The notes under the pieces are model-generated. The model was not told where the DNA came from. It saw only the letters and a program-made list of their open reading frames with translations, and did not search any database. From Ardenticatenaceae bacterium (GTDB lineage Bacteria; Chloroflexota; Anaerolineae; Promineifilales; Promineifilaceae): DNA of 64,000 bases. This document shows, one piece after another, positions 43,340 to 51,399 of this stretch (positions within the stretch are counted from its first letter, which is position 1; each line of letters begins with the position of its first letter). The stretch is from assembly GCA_011525915.1 (NCBI GenBank), contig WYBM01000007.1, forward strand, positions 1 to 64,000, given 5' to 3'. A program made the translations under genes and the position numbers.

Positions 43340-44689
43340 TTATTGAGCCTCATCTAGAAAACCCTGTACCTCTTCATTAGCCTGGTCAAACGCTTCTTCA
43401 ACAGTCTGGTCATTTAAGTACACACGTTCCAAGGCCTGGCTGACGGCGTCATTGACTTTACCGGTATTAGGCCCCCAATAGGCCACCCGTGTCAGTGGGA
43501 ATGTACCGGCTTTGGCAATAGCGGCATCATTCACATCAATAACATCATCTAGTTGATCAGGATGTGTGGAATAGGCAAAGCCCGTTTTTACAATATCTCC
43601 CTGGTTTTCCCGCCCGGTAACATAAATGGCAAAAGCGGCGGCCGCCTGGGGGTAGGCGGTAGACGCATTGACCCCAAGCCCGTTAGTAAAAATAATACCG
43701 GCTTTGCCGGTCGGGCCTGTTGGCAGTTCCTGTGCCCGCCAGGCGACATCCGGAAACTCATTGCGCATGTAATTGATCATCCAGCCCCCCTCGTAAGTCA
43801 TACCAGCCAACCCTTTACCAATGGCTTCACCACACCAACCGGCGCCCACGTCTGCTGCCGTGACTAGGCTGCCATCGGCATACATTGTGGTCACGTAGGT
43901 AGCAGCTTCCAGAATTTCTGGGGTATTAAGGGTCGCCGTGGTCAAATCATCGTTTGTATAGGCGCCGCCGTTGCCAAATGCCCAGGGGGCAAAACGGGCC
44001 CAGTCTGCATTCTGGCAGAAGCCGGCATACTGGCCTGTGGCCGCAATAGCTTCAGCCGCTGTTTTCAGGTCGCCCCAGGTCCAATCGGCTGTGGGTTCTT
44101 TAATGCCTGCGGCGGCAAATGCTTCTGGTAAATAGACCAATCCCAAGGTGCCCCAATCCTTAGGCAGGGCGTAGGTGACGCTGTTTTGGGTAAAAATGGA
44201 GAGCAGTGCCGGAATAAAATCATCACGGCTGACATGAGCGGCAGCCATAAAATTGTCAAGAGGCAGTAACTGCCCGGTAGGGCCAAAGGCAGTCATGAGT
44301 TGGTCATCTACGTAGAACACATCAGGCGCTGCCCCCCCGGCCATAGATGCTTTTAATTTGGTCTGGAAATCGGCAGGAATGGGTTGGTAATCTACAGTGA
44401 CTGCTGGGCAAACTTCGTTAAAACGTGTAATAGAATCACGGTAAACTTGTTGTTCAGTTTCATCACCCCAGCCGGAAAAAACAATGGTGGCGTTCTCTTC
44501 TACGGGCATGAAACAGCCGTCATCTTCCACGGCCGTTTCCGAAGACCCGACGGCCCCTGCTGCGGCTGTGGTCTCTTCACTAGCTGTTTCTTGAGCGGCC
44601 GTTTCGCTTGTTGAACTTTCTTCTGATGAGCTGCAGGCCACAAGGAGAACAGCCAGCAGCAAAATAATGATCCTATGTTTGGATAACAT
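43340..44689 (-). CDS. Sugar ABC transporter substrate-binding lipoprotein
   Basis: The chosen start is the ATG at 44689, with GGAG 8 nt upstream; the frame is open to 44875 but the longer form would bury the signal peptide. The 449-residue protein begins with a lipoprotein signal (LLLAVLLVAC, lipobox cysteine at about 20), then a Ser/Thr/Glu/Ala-rich tether. The family-1 solute-binding fold follows, with IVFSGWGDETEQQVY, PDVFYVDDQLM and MTYEGGWMINYM segments typical of UgpB/MalE-like proteins. It captures sugar outside the membrane and delivers it to the two permeases. A 192-bp spacer separates it from the phosphorylase gene and may contain an internal promoter. Confidence 0.88.
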   Translation of the reverse strand: MLSKHRIIILLLAVLLVACSSSEESSTSETAAQETASEETTAAAGAVGSSETAVEDDGCFMPVEENATIVFSGWGDETEQQVYRDSITRFNEVCPAVTVDYQPIPADFQTKLKASMAGGAAPDVFYVDDQLMTAFGPTGQLLPLDNFMAAAHVSRDDFIPALLSIFTQNSVTYALPKDWGTLGLVYLPEAFAAAGIKEPTADWTWGDLKTAAEAIAATGQYAGFCQNADWARFAPWAFGNGGAYTNDDLTTATLNTPEILEAATYVTTMYADGSLVTAADVGAGWCGEAIGKGLAGMTYEGGWMINYMRNEFPDVAWRAQELPTGPTGKAGIIFTNGLGVNASTAYPQAAAAFAIYVTGRENQGDIVKTGFAYSTHPDQLDDVIDVNDAAIAKAGTFPLTRVAYWGPNTGKVNDAVSQALERVYLNDQTVEEAFDQANEEVQGFLDEAQ

Positions 44690-44881
44690 CAGGTTTCTCC
44701 TCCAATTTTCAGGAAAATTTATTCTGGTAAAATGGTTTTGAGTCAGGTAGAGGGCGCCATTCAGCTGGACAGAATTTTGACGGGTTCCGTTTTGGTTTGA
44801 GGGCACCTCTATCTGGCGGTTATTAGGGCAAGGTATTACTTTTTCTACAAATAACTTACCTCCTGGGCATATCACACGCTT

Positions 44882-47719
44882 TTAGGTCTGGTTGTGAATG
44901 TCCACTATGTGCTGTACACCATTCCGTTTGATCTTAAATTGGAGGCGCTGCCAATGAGCCGGCAAACGGGGTTGTGTGGAAAACCCTGCTTCGTTCAGCC
45001 TTAGGCCGGCAAACCCGAAGGCAATGGCTTGCCAGACACCACCCGCAGAAGCGGCATGGATGCCATCGTTGGCATTACCCCGCGGGTTACGTAGATCAGC
45101 ACGGGCCGCCAGCATAAAATGTTTGTAAGCTTCCTCTGGTTGATCCATTTCGCAGGCCGCCCAGGCATGGAAGCTGGGCCCCAGAGAGGAACCATAGCGA
45201 TGATCGGTTTTGGGCATGTAGGTGTCCCAATTTTTATGCCAGGTCTTCTGATTAAACTGGTCCCGAAAAAGGCAAAGCAGCATAATTACATCGGCTTGTT
45301 TCAGGACTTGCCGTTCATTAGCCCCTTCGATGCCAAATATTAATTGGAGTGATTTGTCTGCAGCGGCTACAAACTCCGGGGGGACTACCTCCAGTTCAAA
45401 GAAGTTTTCAAATTGGTCAATCAGACCTGTTTTCTGATCAAAGAGGAAAATGATATGGTCAATCACGTCTTGCCATTGCCGGCGCACGGCCGTAGTGATT
45501 TGTAGTTTGGTGATCAGGTGTTTATATTTTTCCGGAAATGTGGTCTGTAACCAGTCCAGCAGCTGTAGTGCCGTACGCAAATGCCAGCGGGCAATGTAGT
45601 TTGTAAAGCTGTTGTTGTCTACATGGTCGTGATATTCGTCTGGGCCAATAACATTACGCAGAGCGTAACGGCGACGGCCGTTTGCTTGCTCCAACTCGGC
45701 GCGACTCCCCCAAAAACGGGCTGCATCCAAAATCACTTCTGCGCCATAATCGCGCATGAAGGCATCATCGCCCGTCACCCGCCAATAGTGCGTCAGGGCA
45801 TAGGCAATATCAGCGCTGATATGGATTTGTATGTCACCCGTCCAGATACGTACCAACTTGGACCTATCATGGGAATCTGGTACCCACGTAGGGGTGACTT
45901 CGTCGCCGGTTAACGCACTTTCCCAGGCATATTGGGCGCCGCTATAGCCGCCGGCGGCCGCCTTGCGCCGGGCACCGGGCAAGGTGTGGTAACGATATTT
46001 AAGCATGTTACGGGCCAGCTGGGGCTGGGTGTACATAAAAAAGGGCAAGATGAAGATCTCAGTATCCCAAAAAACATGGCCAAAATACCCATAGCCGCTT
46101 AAGGTTTTAGCACCAATGCTGACCCGGGCATCATGTTGTGGCGCTGCGGCCAGAAGCTGAAACAGATTAAAACGAACGGCCAACTGCGCTTCTTCATCTC
46201 CCTGAATGACCACATCACAATCCTGCCATAAATGGTCCCAGGCCATGATATGATCTTTGCGTAACGTATCAAAGGTGGTTTCTTGGAGCTCCGCCATGGC
46301 CCGGGCGTTTACATCAAGGGCATGATCGCCCTCATCCCGGCTGAGCGTATAAGCAGCCAGTTTATCTACCTGCAGGGTTTGCCCTGGCCGTAAAGATTGG
46401 CTCACGGTTAACTGTGGCTGGCCAGGGCATTGTTGGTAACTGGCCGGTTGGTCTGCATGAGTATGGATGGTCACGGCCGTACCCAACTCAATCTTTGTGT
46501 GACGTGTCTGGCTGTGCAGCCAGATCATTCCGTTTTCAGTTTGCCCTTGATGCAACAGATGCCAATGAAGTAGATTTTTATTGGAAACATGGCCGTTAAT
46601 ACCGGCCTCAATGCTGATTGTGCACGTATGAGACACGGCCGTGACCAATACACGTATAGCGCCCAGGTGTTCCCGGGGGTAACTGATAAAACGCTCAAAA
46701 TATAAATCTACCACTTTGCCGTGGGGTGACTGCCACCGTACATACCGCCGTAAAACGGCCTGCCGCATATCGAGTGTGCGCCGGAAATAGAGGAGCCGGC
46801 CCTGATCTAAACGAAAATGATGCCCGTCTAGGGTGATGCGCATGTCCAGCCAGTTGGGCATATTGGCCAGCGCCGTGAACCCGACCGGCATATCATCAAA
46901 AACCCCATGAGCAAATGTGGTGGCCATGTCCAGTGGAAACCCCTCTTCAAAGCTACCCCGACTGGCAAAGTAACCATTGCCTATGGTAAAAACAGTTTCC
47001 AGATGATGTTGTTCTTGCGGGTGGAATTCATCTTGCACCACGGTCCAGGTTTTATCTAGGGCGGCCGCCTGGCGCAAATCATTTAAAGTGACCCGTTCCA
47101 AACTGCTATAACGTGTGACACGGCCGTGGGGTTGGTTCTGGCCAAAACGTGCCGCTGGCCCCAGGGCAAGTGCAGCCATGCCAGCCGCTAATGCCGCTTC
47201 TACCCCGGCAGCGGCGTCTTCTACAACCAGGCACTGACCGGGGGGGTAGTTTAGTGCGGCAGCGGCAAAACAAAATAGATCAGGATGTGGCTTCTGGCGG
47301 GCGGTGCTATGCCCATCTACCAGGGCGGCCAGCCGGCTGGTGATCCCCAAGCGTTCACAGACGGTTGATGCATTTTTACTGGCAGAAGCAATGGCATAAG
47401 GAATTTGGGCAGTGTCTAGTTCATCTAACAAATTTGAGACACCCGGCAACAAGTGACCCGGCGTGATCGTGTCAAGCATAGCAACATAGTAACCATCCTT
47501 GCGGGCCATCATTTCCTGAATGCGTTCTTCGGTTTCGTCACGGCCGTTTAATATAATGCGTAGAGAATCACGGCGGGAAACGCCCCGCAATTGCTCATTA
47601 ATCTCCCGGTTAAAGGTTAGCCCTACTTCATCAGCAAGCTGCTGCCAGGCCTGGTAATGTAATTCAGCTGTGTCTGTGATAACACCATCTAAATCAAATA
47701 TGACCGCCTGCAAAGTCAT
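44882..47719 (-). CDS. Beta-phosphoglucomutase - GH65 disaccharide phosphorylase fusion
   Basis: The 945-residue bifunctional protein has residues 1 to about 215 as a HAD-type beta-phosphoglucomutase (nucleophile pair in FDLDGVITD, D9 and D11; later SASKN and VVEDAAAGVEAA). The rest is a glycoside hydrolase family 65 phosphorylase, with FTIGNGYFASRG at its start and the general-acid glutamate E695 in VIGPDEYHDHVDNN. GH65 enzymes phosphorolyse maltose, trehalose, kojibiose or nigerose to beta-glucose 1-phosphate; the fused mutase converts that to glucose 6-phosphate, channelling the product. Which disaccharide is used cannot be read here. It starts 13 bp after the LacI-type regulator gene, in the same operon as the ABC importer. 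Confidence 0.92.
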   Translation of the reverse strand: MTLQAVIFDLDGVITDTAELHYQAWQQLADEVGLTFNREINEQLRGVSRRDSLRIILNGRDETEERIQEMMARKDGYYVAMLDTITPGHLLPGVSNLLDELDTAQIPYAIASASKNASTVCERLGITSRLAALVDGHSTARQKPHPDLFCFAAAALNYPPGQCLVVEDAAAGVEAALAAGMAALALGPAARFGQNQPHGRVTRYSSLERVTLNDLRQAAALDKTWTVVQDEFHPQEQHHLETVFTIGNGYFASRGSFEEGFPLDMATTFAHGVFDDMPVGFTALANMPNWLDMRITLDGHHFRLDQGRLLYFRRTLDMRQAVLRRYVRWQSPHGKVVDLYFERFISYPREHLGAIRVLVTAVSHTCTISIEAGINGHVSNKNLLHWHLLHQGQTENGMIWLHSQTRHTKIELGTAVTIHTHADQPASYQQCPGQPQLTVSQSLRPGQTLQVDKLAAYTLSRDEGDHALDVNARAMAELQETTFDTLRKDHIMAWDHLWQDCDVVIQGDEEAQLAVRFNLFQLLAAAPQHDARVSIGAKTLSGYGYFGHVFWDTEIFILPFFMYTQPQLARNMLKYRYHTLPGARRKAAAGGYSGAQYAWESALTGDEVTPTWVPDSHDRSKLVRIWTGDIQIHISADIAYALTHYWRVTGDDAFMRDYGAEVILDAARFWGSRAELEQANGRRRYALRNVIGPDEYHDHVDNNSFTNYIARWHLRTALQLLDWLQTTFPEKYKHLITKLQITTAVRRQWQDVIDHIIFLFDQKTGLIDQFENFFELEVVPPEFVAAADKSLQLIFGIEGANERQVLKQADVIMLLCLFRDQFNQKTWHKNWDTYMPKTDHRYGSSLGPSFHAWAACEMDQPEEAYKHFMLAARADLRNPRGNANDGIHAASAGGVWQAIAFGFAGLRLNEAGFSTQPRLPAHWQRLQFKIKRNGVQHIVDIHNQT

Positions 47720-47732
47720 AAGTCGTTTTACC

Positions 47733-48764
47733 TCAACTTGGTGGTATGGTTTGGCTAGATGCGCGAATCATAAGTTCTGGGGAAAGTACGACCCCTTTTT
47801 TCGCAATAGGTTCGCCATTAATTTGCTGTAGAAGGAGATTCACAACATGTTCCCCTACTTGGGGAATGGGTTGGCGCACAGAAGTCAGCGGTGGATGCAA
47901 AAATTCAGCCATGGGTGTGTCGTCATAGCCGGTGATGGCCATCTCTTTGCCCACCGCTAGCCCGGCGGCAGCGGCCCCGTTCATGGCGCCGATGGCCATG
48001 AGATCGCTGACACAGGCAACGGCCGTAGGGCGTTGAGACGGTGGCAGCGACCAGAGCCGGGCAAAGCCTTCTGCCCCGGCCTGTACTGAATTTTCCCCTC
48101 TCATCATTAACGCAGGTTCTGCAGTTAGCCCGGCCTCTGTCAGGGCTTGATGGTACCCTTGTTCGCGGTGTGACCCTTCTTTGGAACCAATGGGCCAGGT
48201 GAGCAGCGCCAGACGCCGGTGACCTTGGGCAATAAGGTGACGTACGGCCGTGGCCATACCATGCACACCATCTACATCGACCCAACAGAAATCCCAATCA
48301 TCATTAGCCCGGCCAAAACTGACAAAGGGGATATCATTTTCAATCATATGGGCGATCCGGGGATCATTATCGTTTGTGTCGGCCAGGATATAGCCTTCAA
48401 CCTGCCGCTGCCGGTAAAGCTTCTGAAAAATAGCTGTATCATGGATATCCGCCACTAGAAAGGTAAGTAAGTGGTAACCGGCTGCTTCAAAATTGTAAAC
48501 AGCACTGTACAGAAAGGCGTCGAGAATTGGATGGGGGACGGCACTGGCGGTTTGCAGCCAGCCATAGCCTATGAGGTTGCTGGACTGGGTGCGTAGATTA
48601 CGGGCGCTGATGTTAGGGCGATAATTTAACTCTTTAATGGCCGCCCACACCCGGTTTTGGGTTTCGGAGGAAAAATCACCTTTCTGGTTCAACACTTTTG
48701 AAACCGTCTGGTAGCTAACCCCGGCCCTGGCGGCCACGTCTTTTAATGTGACTTTGTGGGTCAT
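47733..48764 (-). CDS. LacI-family transcriptional repressor of the sugar operon
   Basis: The 343-residue protein has the canonical N-terminal LacI helix-turn-helix (VTLKDVAARAGVSYQTVSKV) and hinge (YRPNISARNLRTQ). A periplasmic-binding-like effector domain follows with GYGWLQ, DVDGVHGMATAVRHLIAQGH and YDDTPMAEFLHPPLTSVRQP. AGAGGAGA precedes the ATG at 48764. It is the first gene of its own operon. A 30-bp palindrome overlapping the transcription start lies 17 bp upstream, so it should repress itself and the downstream phosphorylase and transporter genes until the sugar or a sugar phosphate binds. Confidence 0.93.
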   Translation of the reverse strand: MTHKVTLKDVAARAGVSYQTVSKVLNQKGDFSSETQNRVWAAIKELNYRPNISARNLRTQSSNLIGYGWLQTASAVPHPILDAFLYSAVYNFEAAGYHLLTFLVADIHDTAIFQKLYRQRQVEGYILADTNDNDPRIAHMIENDIPFVSFGRANDDWDFCWVDVDGVHGMATAVRHLIAQGHRRLALLTWPIGSKEGSHREQGYHQALTEAGLTAEPALMMRGENSVQAGAEGFARLWSLPPSQRPTAVACVSDLMAIGAMNGAAAAGLAVGKEMAITGYDDTPMAEFLHPPLTSVRQPIPQVGEHVVNLLLQQINGEPIAKKGVVLSPELMIRASSQTIPPS

Positions 48765-48780
48765 AGATGCCGTTCTCCTC

Positions 48781-48810
48781 TAAGCGAACGTTCGCTCGAA
48801 CGTTCGCTTA
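48781..48810. promoter_or_regulatory. LacI-family operator (double CGAACGTTCG)
   Basis: TAAGCGAACGTTCG-CT-CGAACGTTCGCTTA is a perfect 14+14 palindrome with two central bases. It contains two copies of the 10-bp palindrome CGAACGTTCG. LacI-family operators typically have a central CG, as in each half here. It lies just downstream of the -10 box, in the classical repressor position. I see no second copy elsewhere in the window. Confidence 0.85.
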
Positions 48811-48811
48811 G

Positions 48812-48841
48812 AGTTTACCACAACCCCTGGTGGCCTGTCAA
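48812..48841 (-). promoter_or_regulatory. Sigma-70-type promoter of the lacI-phosphorylase-ABC operon
   Basis: On the minus strand, -35 TTGACA (48841-48836) and -10 TAAACT (48817-48812) are separated by 18 bp. The expected start point falls at about 48805, inside the operator palindrome. This gives a simple repression mechanism. Confidence 0.7.
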
Positions 48842-48867
48842 TAAGAAAGTTTCAGGATCCAGCACAA

Positions 48868-48902
48868 AAAAACGGCTAACCTAATTTAGGTTAGCCGTTT
48901 TT
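48868..48902 (-). terminator. Rho-independent terminator downstream of glgB / candidate sRNA
   Basis: The 17-bp stem AAAAACGGCTAACCTAA / TTAGGTTAGCCGTTTTT is followed on the minus strand by seven U residues. It lies about 225 bp after the glgB stop and just upstream of the LacI promoter, insulating the two units. The plus-strand U-tract is shorter, so the minus direction is favoured. Confidence 0.85.
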
Positions 48903-48979
48903 CCTCGGTAATACTCCAGGAGGGAAGAATATTACCGCATTGCGGGTAATGTTACGATACAAGGAGGGGGACATTACCC
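48868..48979 (-). ncRNA. Candidate C-rich-loop small RNA (glgB 3' UTR)
   Basis: On the minus strand two stem-loops precede the terminator. One is GGGTAATGT/ACATTACCC (48979-48944) with loop CCCCCTCCTTGTATCGTA. The other is CGGTAATA/TATTACCG (48937-48906) with loop TTCTTCCCTCCTGGAG. Both loops expose anti-Shine-Dalgarno-like CCCUCC runs, and the stems are similar to each other. Two C-rich hairpins plus a strong intrinsic terminator is the architecture of small RNAs that pair with ribosome-binding sites (the RsaE-type UCCC motif). Read on the plus strand, the same loops would display GGAGGG. It could be processed from the glgB transcript or have its own promoter. No known family is assigned. 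Confidence 0.4.
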
Positions 48980-49126
48980 TCACCTGATCAGCGGTTGTTC
49001 CAGTCGCGTTTCTCTCGTGCCAGTTTTAGGGGGGGGAGGTTTCTCCTTGTACCGTTCACTGACCAGGATAAAGTTATTATACTCAGATTTTGCAGAAGAT
49101 CGAGCAAATTTAAGCCATGCTCATCT

Positions 49127-51349
49127 TCATTCTGTGCTCTCTGGAAGCTGCTTAAACAGGGTGATCCCCAGAGGGGGGAGAGTTATCAGAATGGATTGTG
49201 CTTGATCATGCCAGGAGATGTCTTTGGTGACAAATTCTCCTTCATTAACAACGTGGCTGCCACCATAGTGATGATGATCACTGTTGATTATTTCTTGATA
49301 CCGGCCGGACCGGGGAACACCTAAACGAAAATCGTGGCGTACTACGGGTGTAAAGTTGCAAACCACAACCACACTCTCGGCACTGTCCGGATTGGTGCGT
49401 ATATAGGCCAGGATGCTGTGCAAACTATCTCGAAAATCAAGCCAGGTAAACCCCTGCCAGGAATTATCGTCTGCAAAGAGGGCAGACTCACGACCGTAAA
49501 TCATATTTAAATCGGCGACAAATGATTGCAACCCCCGATGGGCGCTGTGCTCTAATAAGTGCCAGTCCAAACTGCGTTCCTCGCTCCACTCTCGCCACTG
49601 TCCCCACTCGCCGCCCATAAACAACAGCTTTTTACCAGGATGTGTCCATTGATACCCATATAACAGGCGTAAATTAGCAAACTTTTGCCAGGCATCGCCT
49701 GGCATCTTATCCACCATGCTTTTCTTCAAGTGAACCACTTCGTCATGTGAAAGAGGCAGCACGAAACGCTCACTAAAAGCGTATAACAGGGAAAATGTGA
49801 GGGTGCCCTGATGATATGACCGGTAGATCGGTTCGTTGCTTATATATTGCAAAGTATCATGCATCCACCCCATGTTCCACTTCATATCAAACCCCAGGCC
49901 ACCCGCTGCCGTGGGTTGAGTAACCCCAGGCCAGGCCGTTGACTCTTCTGCAAAGGTAAGAACCGCCGGAAATTGTTCGTGAACGCTGTTGTTGAAGCGG
50001 CGTAAGAATTCCAGGGCGTGCAGGTTTTCCCGCCCGCCGTAACGGTTGGGCAGCCACTCCCCTGGCTTTCGTGAGAAATCCAGGTAGAGCATGGAAGCCA
50101 CTGCGTCTACGCGCAGACCATCAATATGATATTTATCCAGCCAGAAAAGAGCGTTACTGATCAGAAACTGGACCACTTCATGACGGCCGTAATTAAAGAT
50201 ATAGGTGCCCCAGTCTGGATGTGCACCCTGGCGTGGATCTTCATGCTCGTATAGATGTGTGCCATCAAAGAAGCCCAACCCATGTTGGTCGGTGGGGAAG
50301 TGGGCGGGGACCCAATCTAAGATCACGCCAATCCCCGCCTGGTGGCAGGCGTCCACAAACGCCATAAAATCTTCAGGCGTGCCAAAACGGCTGGTAGGCG
50401 CAAAATAACCGGTTACCTGATACCCCCAGGAACCGTCAAATGGATGTTCAGACACAGGTAACAGTTCAATATGCGTGAAGCCCATTCGTTTGACATAAGA
50501 CACTAACTCTACAGCCAACTCCTGGTATGTTAGCCACTCCCAACCATTTTTGCGCCGCCATGAGCCTAAATGCACCTCATAGATAGAAATAGGGGCCGCG
50601 GTGTCTTTGGCTTGCTGGCGTTCATTCATCCACTTTTCGTCTTGCCACTGATGCTTCGTAATATCCCATACAATGGAGGCAGTGTTAGGGCGTAACTGAC
50701 CGGCAAAACCCACAGGGTCAGCTTTGGCTACCGTGTAATCCTTGTAATGTGTTTTAATTTCATACTTATAGAGCGTTCCTTCACTCAGGTCAGGTATAAA
50801 CAGTTCCCAAACGCCACTGTCATGGTGAAAAAGCATCGGATGGCGACGGCCGTCCCAATTGTTAAACTCACCAATGACGCTCACGCGCAAAGCGTTGGGC
50901 GCCCATACCGCAAAATGAACGCCTTTTACGCCATTCACGTCCTTTAAGTGTGCCCCAAGCTGTTCATAAATGTAGAGGTGTGTCCCCTGAGCGAGCAGAT
51001 ATTCGTCATACTCAGAAAGCAGCGGCCCAAACGCATACGGGTCTTCGTATAGTTGTTCACGCCCGTTGTGGGTGACAATTTGTAAATGGTACTTTACGGG
51101 AAAGGGATGTTCTGGCAGCATGAGCTCAAAAAAACCGTCCCAATGTTTGCGTGCCATTTCCAATACCTGGGTGCCGTCTATGACAACGTTGGCTTTTGCG
51201 GCCTGGGGTAAAAACGCTCGAATGACAACGCCGTCTTCGTAAGGATGGCAGCCCAAAACGCGAAAGGGATCACCATGATACCCGGTAACCATAGCTTCAA
51301 TTTCTTCAAGGGACAAAGTTGCTTCTTTTTTCATCAATTCCTTCTTCAC
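49127..51349 (-). CDS. glgB: 1,4-alpha-glucan branching enzyme
   Basis: The 740-residue protein matches full-length GlgB. It has an N-terminal CBM48-type region (residues about 20-120 and 130-230; [20 protein letters not shown]), then the GH13 barrel: [21 protein letters not shown], nucleophile D415 in [11 protein letters not shown], the acid/base region [11 protein letters not shown] and PLSHDEVVH, and a C-terminal beta domain. It transfers alpha-1,4 chains to alpha-1,6 positions during glycogen synthesis. It appears to be a single-gene unit, with no other glg gene adjacent. The intrinsic terminator at 48868 separates it from the sugar-catabolic operon. Confidence 0.95.
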   Translation of the reverse strand: MKKELMKKEATLSLEEIEAMVTGYHGDPFRVLGCHPYEDGVVIRAFLPQAAKANVVIDGTQVLEMARKHWDGFFELMLPEHPFPVKYHLQIVTHNGREQLYEDPYAFGPLLSEYDEYLLAQGTHLYIYEQLGAHLKDVNGVKGVHFAVWAPNALRVSVIGEFNNWDGRRHPMLFHHDSGVWELFIPDLSEGTLYKYEIKTHYKDYTVAKADPVGFAGQLRPNTASIVWDITKHQWQDEKWMNERQQAKDTAAPISIYEVHLGSWRRKNGWEWLTYQELAVELVSYVKRMGFTHIELLPVSEHPFDGSWGYQVTGYFAPTSRFGTPEDFMAFVDACHQAGIGVILDWVPAHFPTDQHGLGFFDGTHLYEHEDPRQGAHPDWGTYIFNYGRHEVVQFLISNALFWLDKYHIDGLRVDAVASMLYLDFSRKPGEWLPNRYGGRENLHALEFLRRFNNSVHEQFPAVLTFAEESTAWPGVTQPTAAGGLGFDMKWNMGWMHDTLQYISNEPIYRSYHQGTLTFSLLYAFSERFVLPLSHDEVVHLKKSMVDKMPGDAWQKFANLRLLYGYQWTHPGKKLLFMGGEWGQWREWSEERSLDWHLLEHSAHRGLQSFVADLNMIYGRESALFADDNSWQGFTWLDFRDSLHSILAYIRTNPDSAESVVVVCNFTPVVRHDFRLGVPRSGRYQEIINSDHHHYGGSHVVNEGEFVTKDISWHDQAQSILITLPPLGITLFKQLPESTE

Positions 51350-51399
51350 TGTTAGCGGGAGGACTTTGTTTATAGGGTATTTTACCTGACCAGGGGAGA

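Noticed and set aside
48781..48810. Palindrome as insertion-sequence end or terminator
   Set aside because: Its place between the -10 box and the LacI start codon, and its symmetric CGAACGTTCG halves, fit an operator; no U-tract follows.
48995..49324. Plus-strand frame of 109 codons downstream of GGAGGG loops
   Set aside because: It mostly overlaps glgB antisense, has low-complexity composition and no family similarity; the GGAGGG runs are better explained as the complement of C-rich loops.
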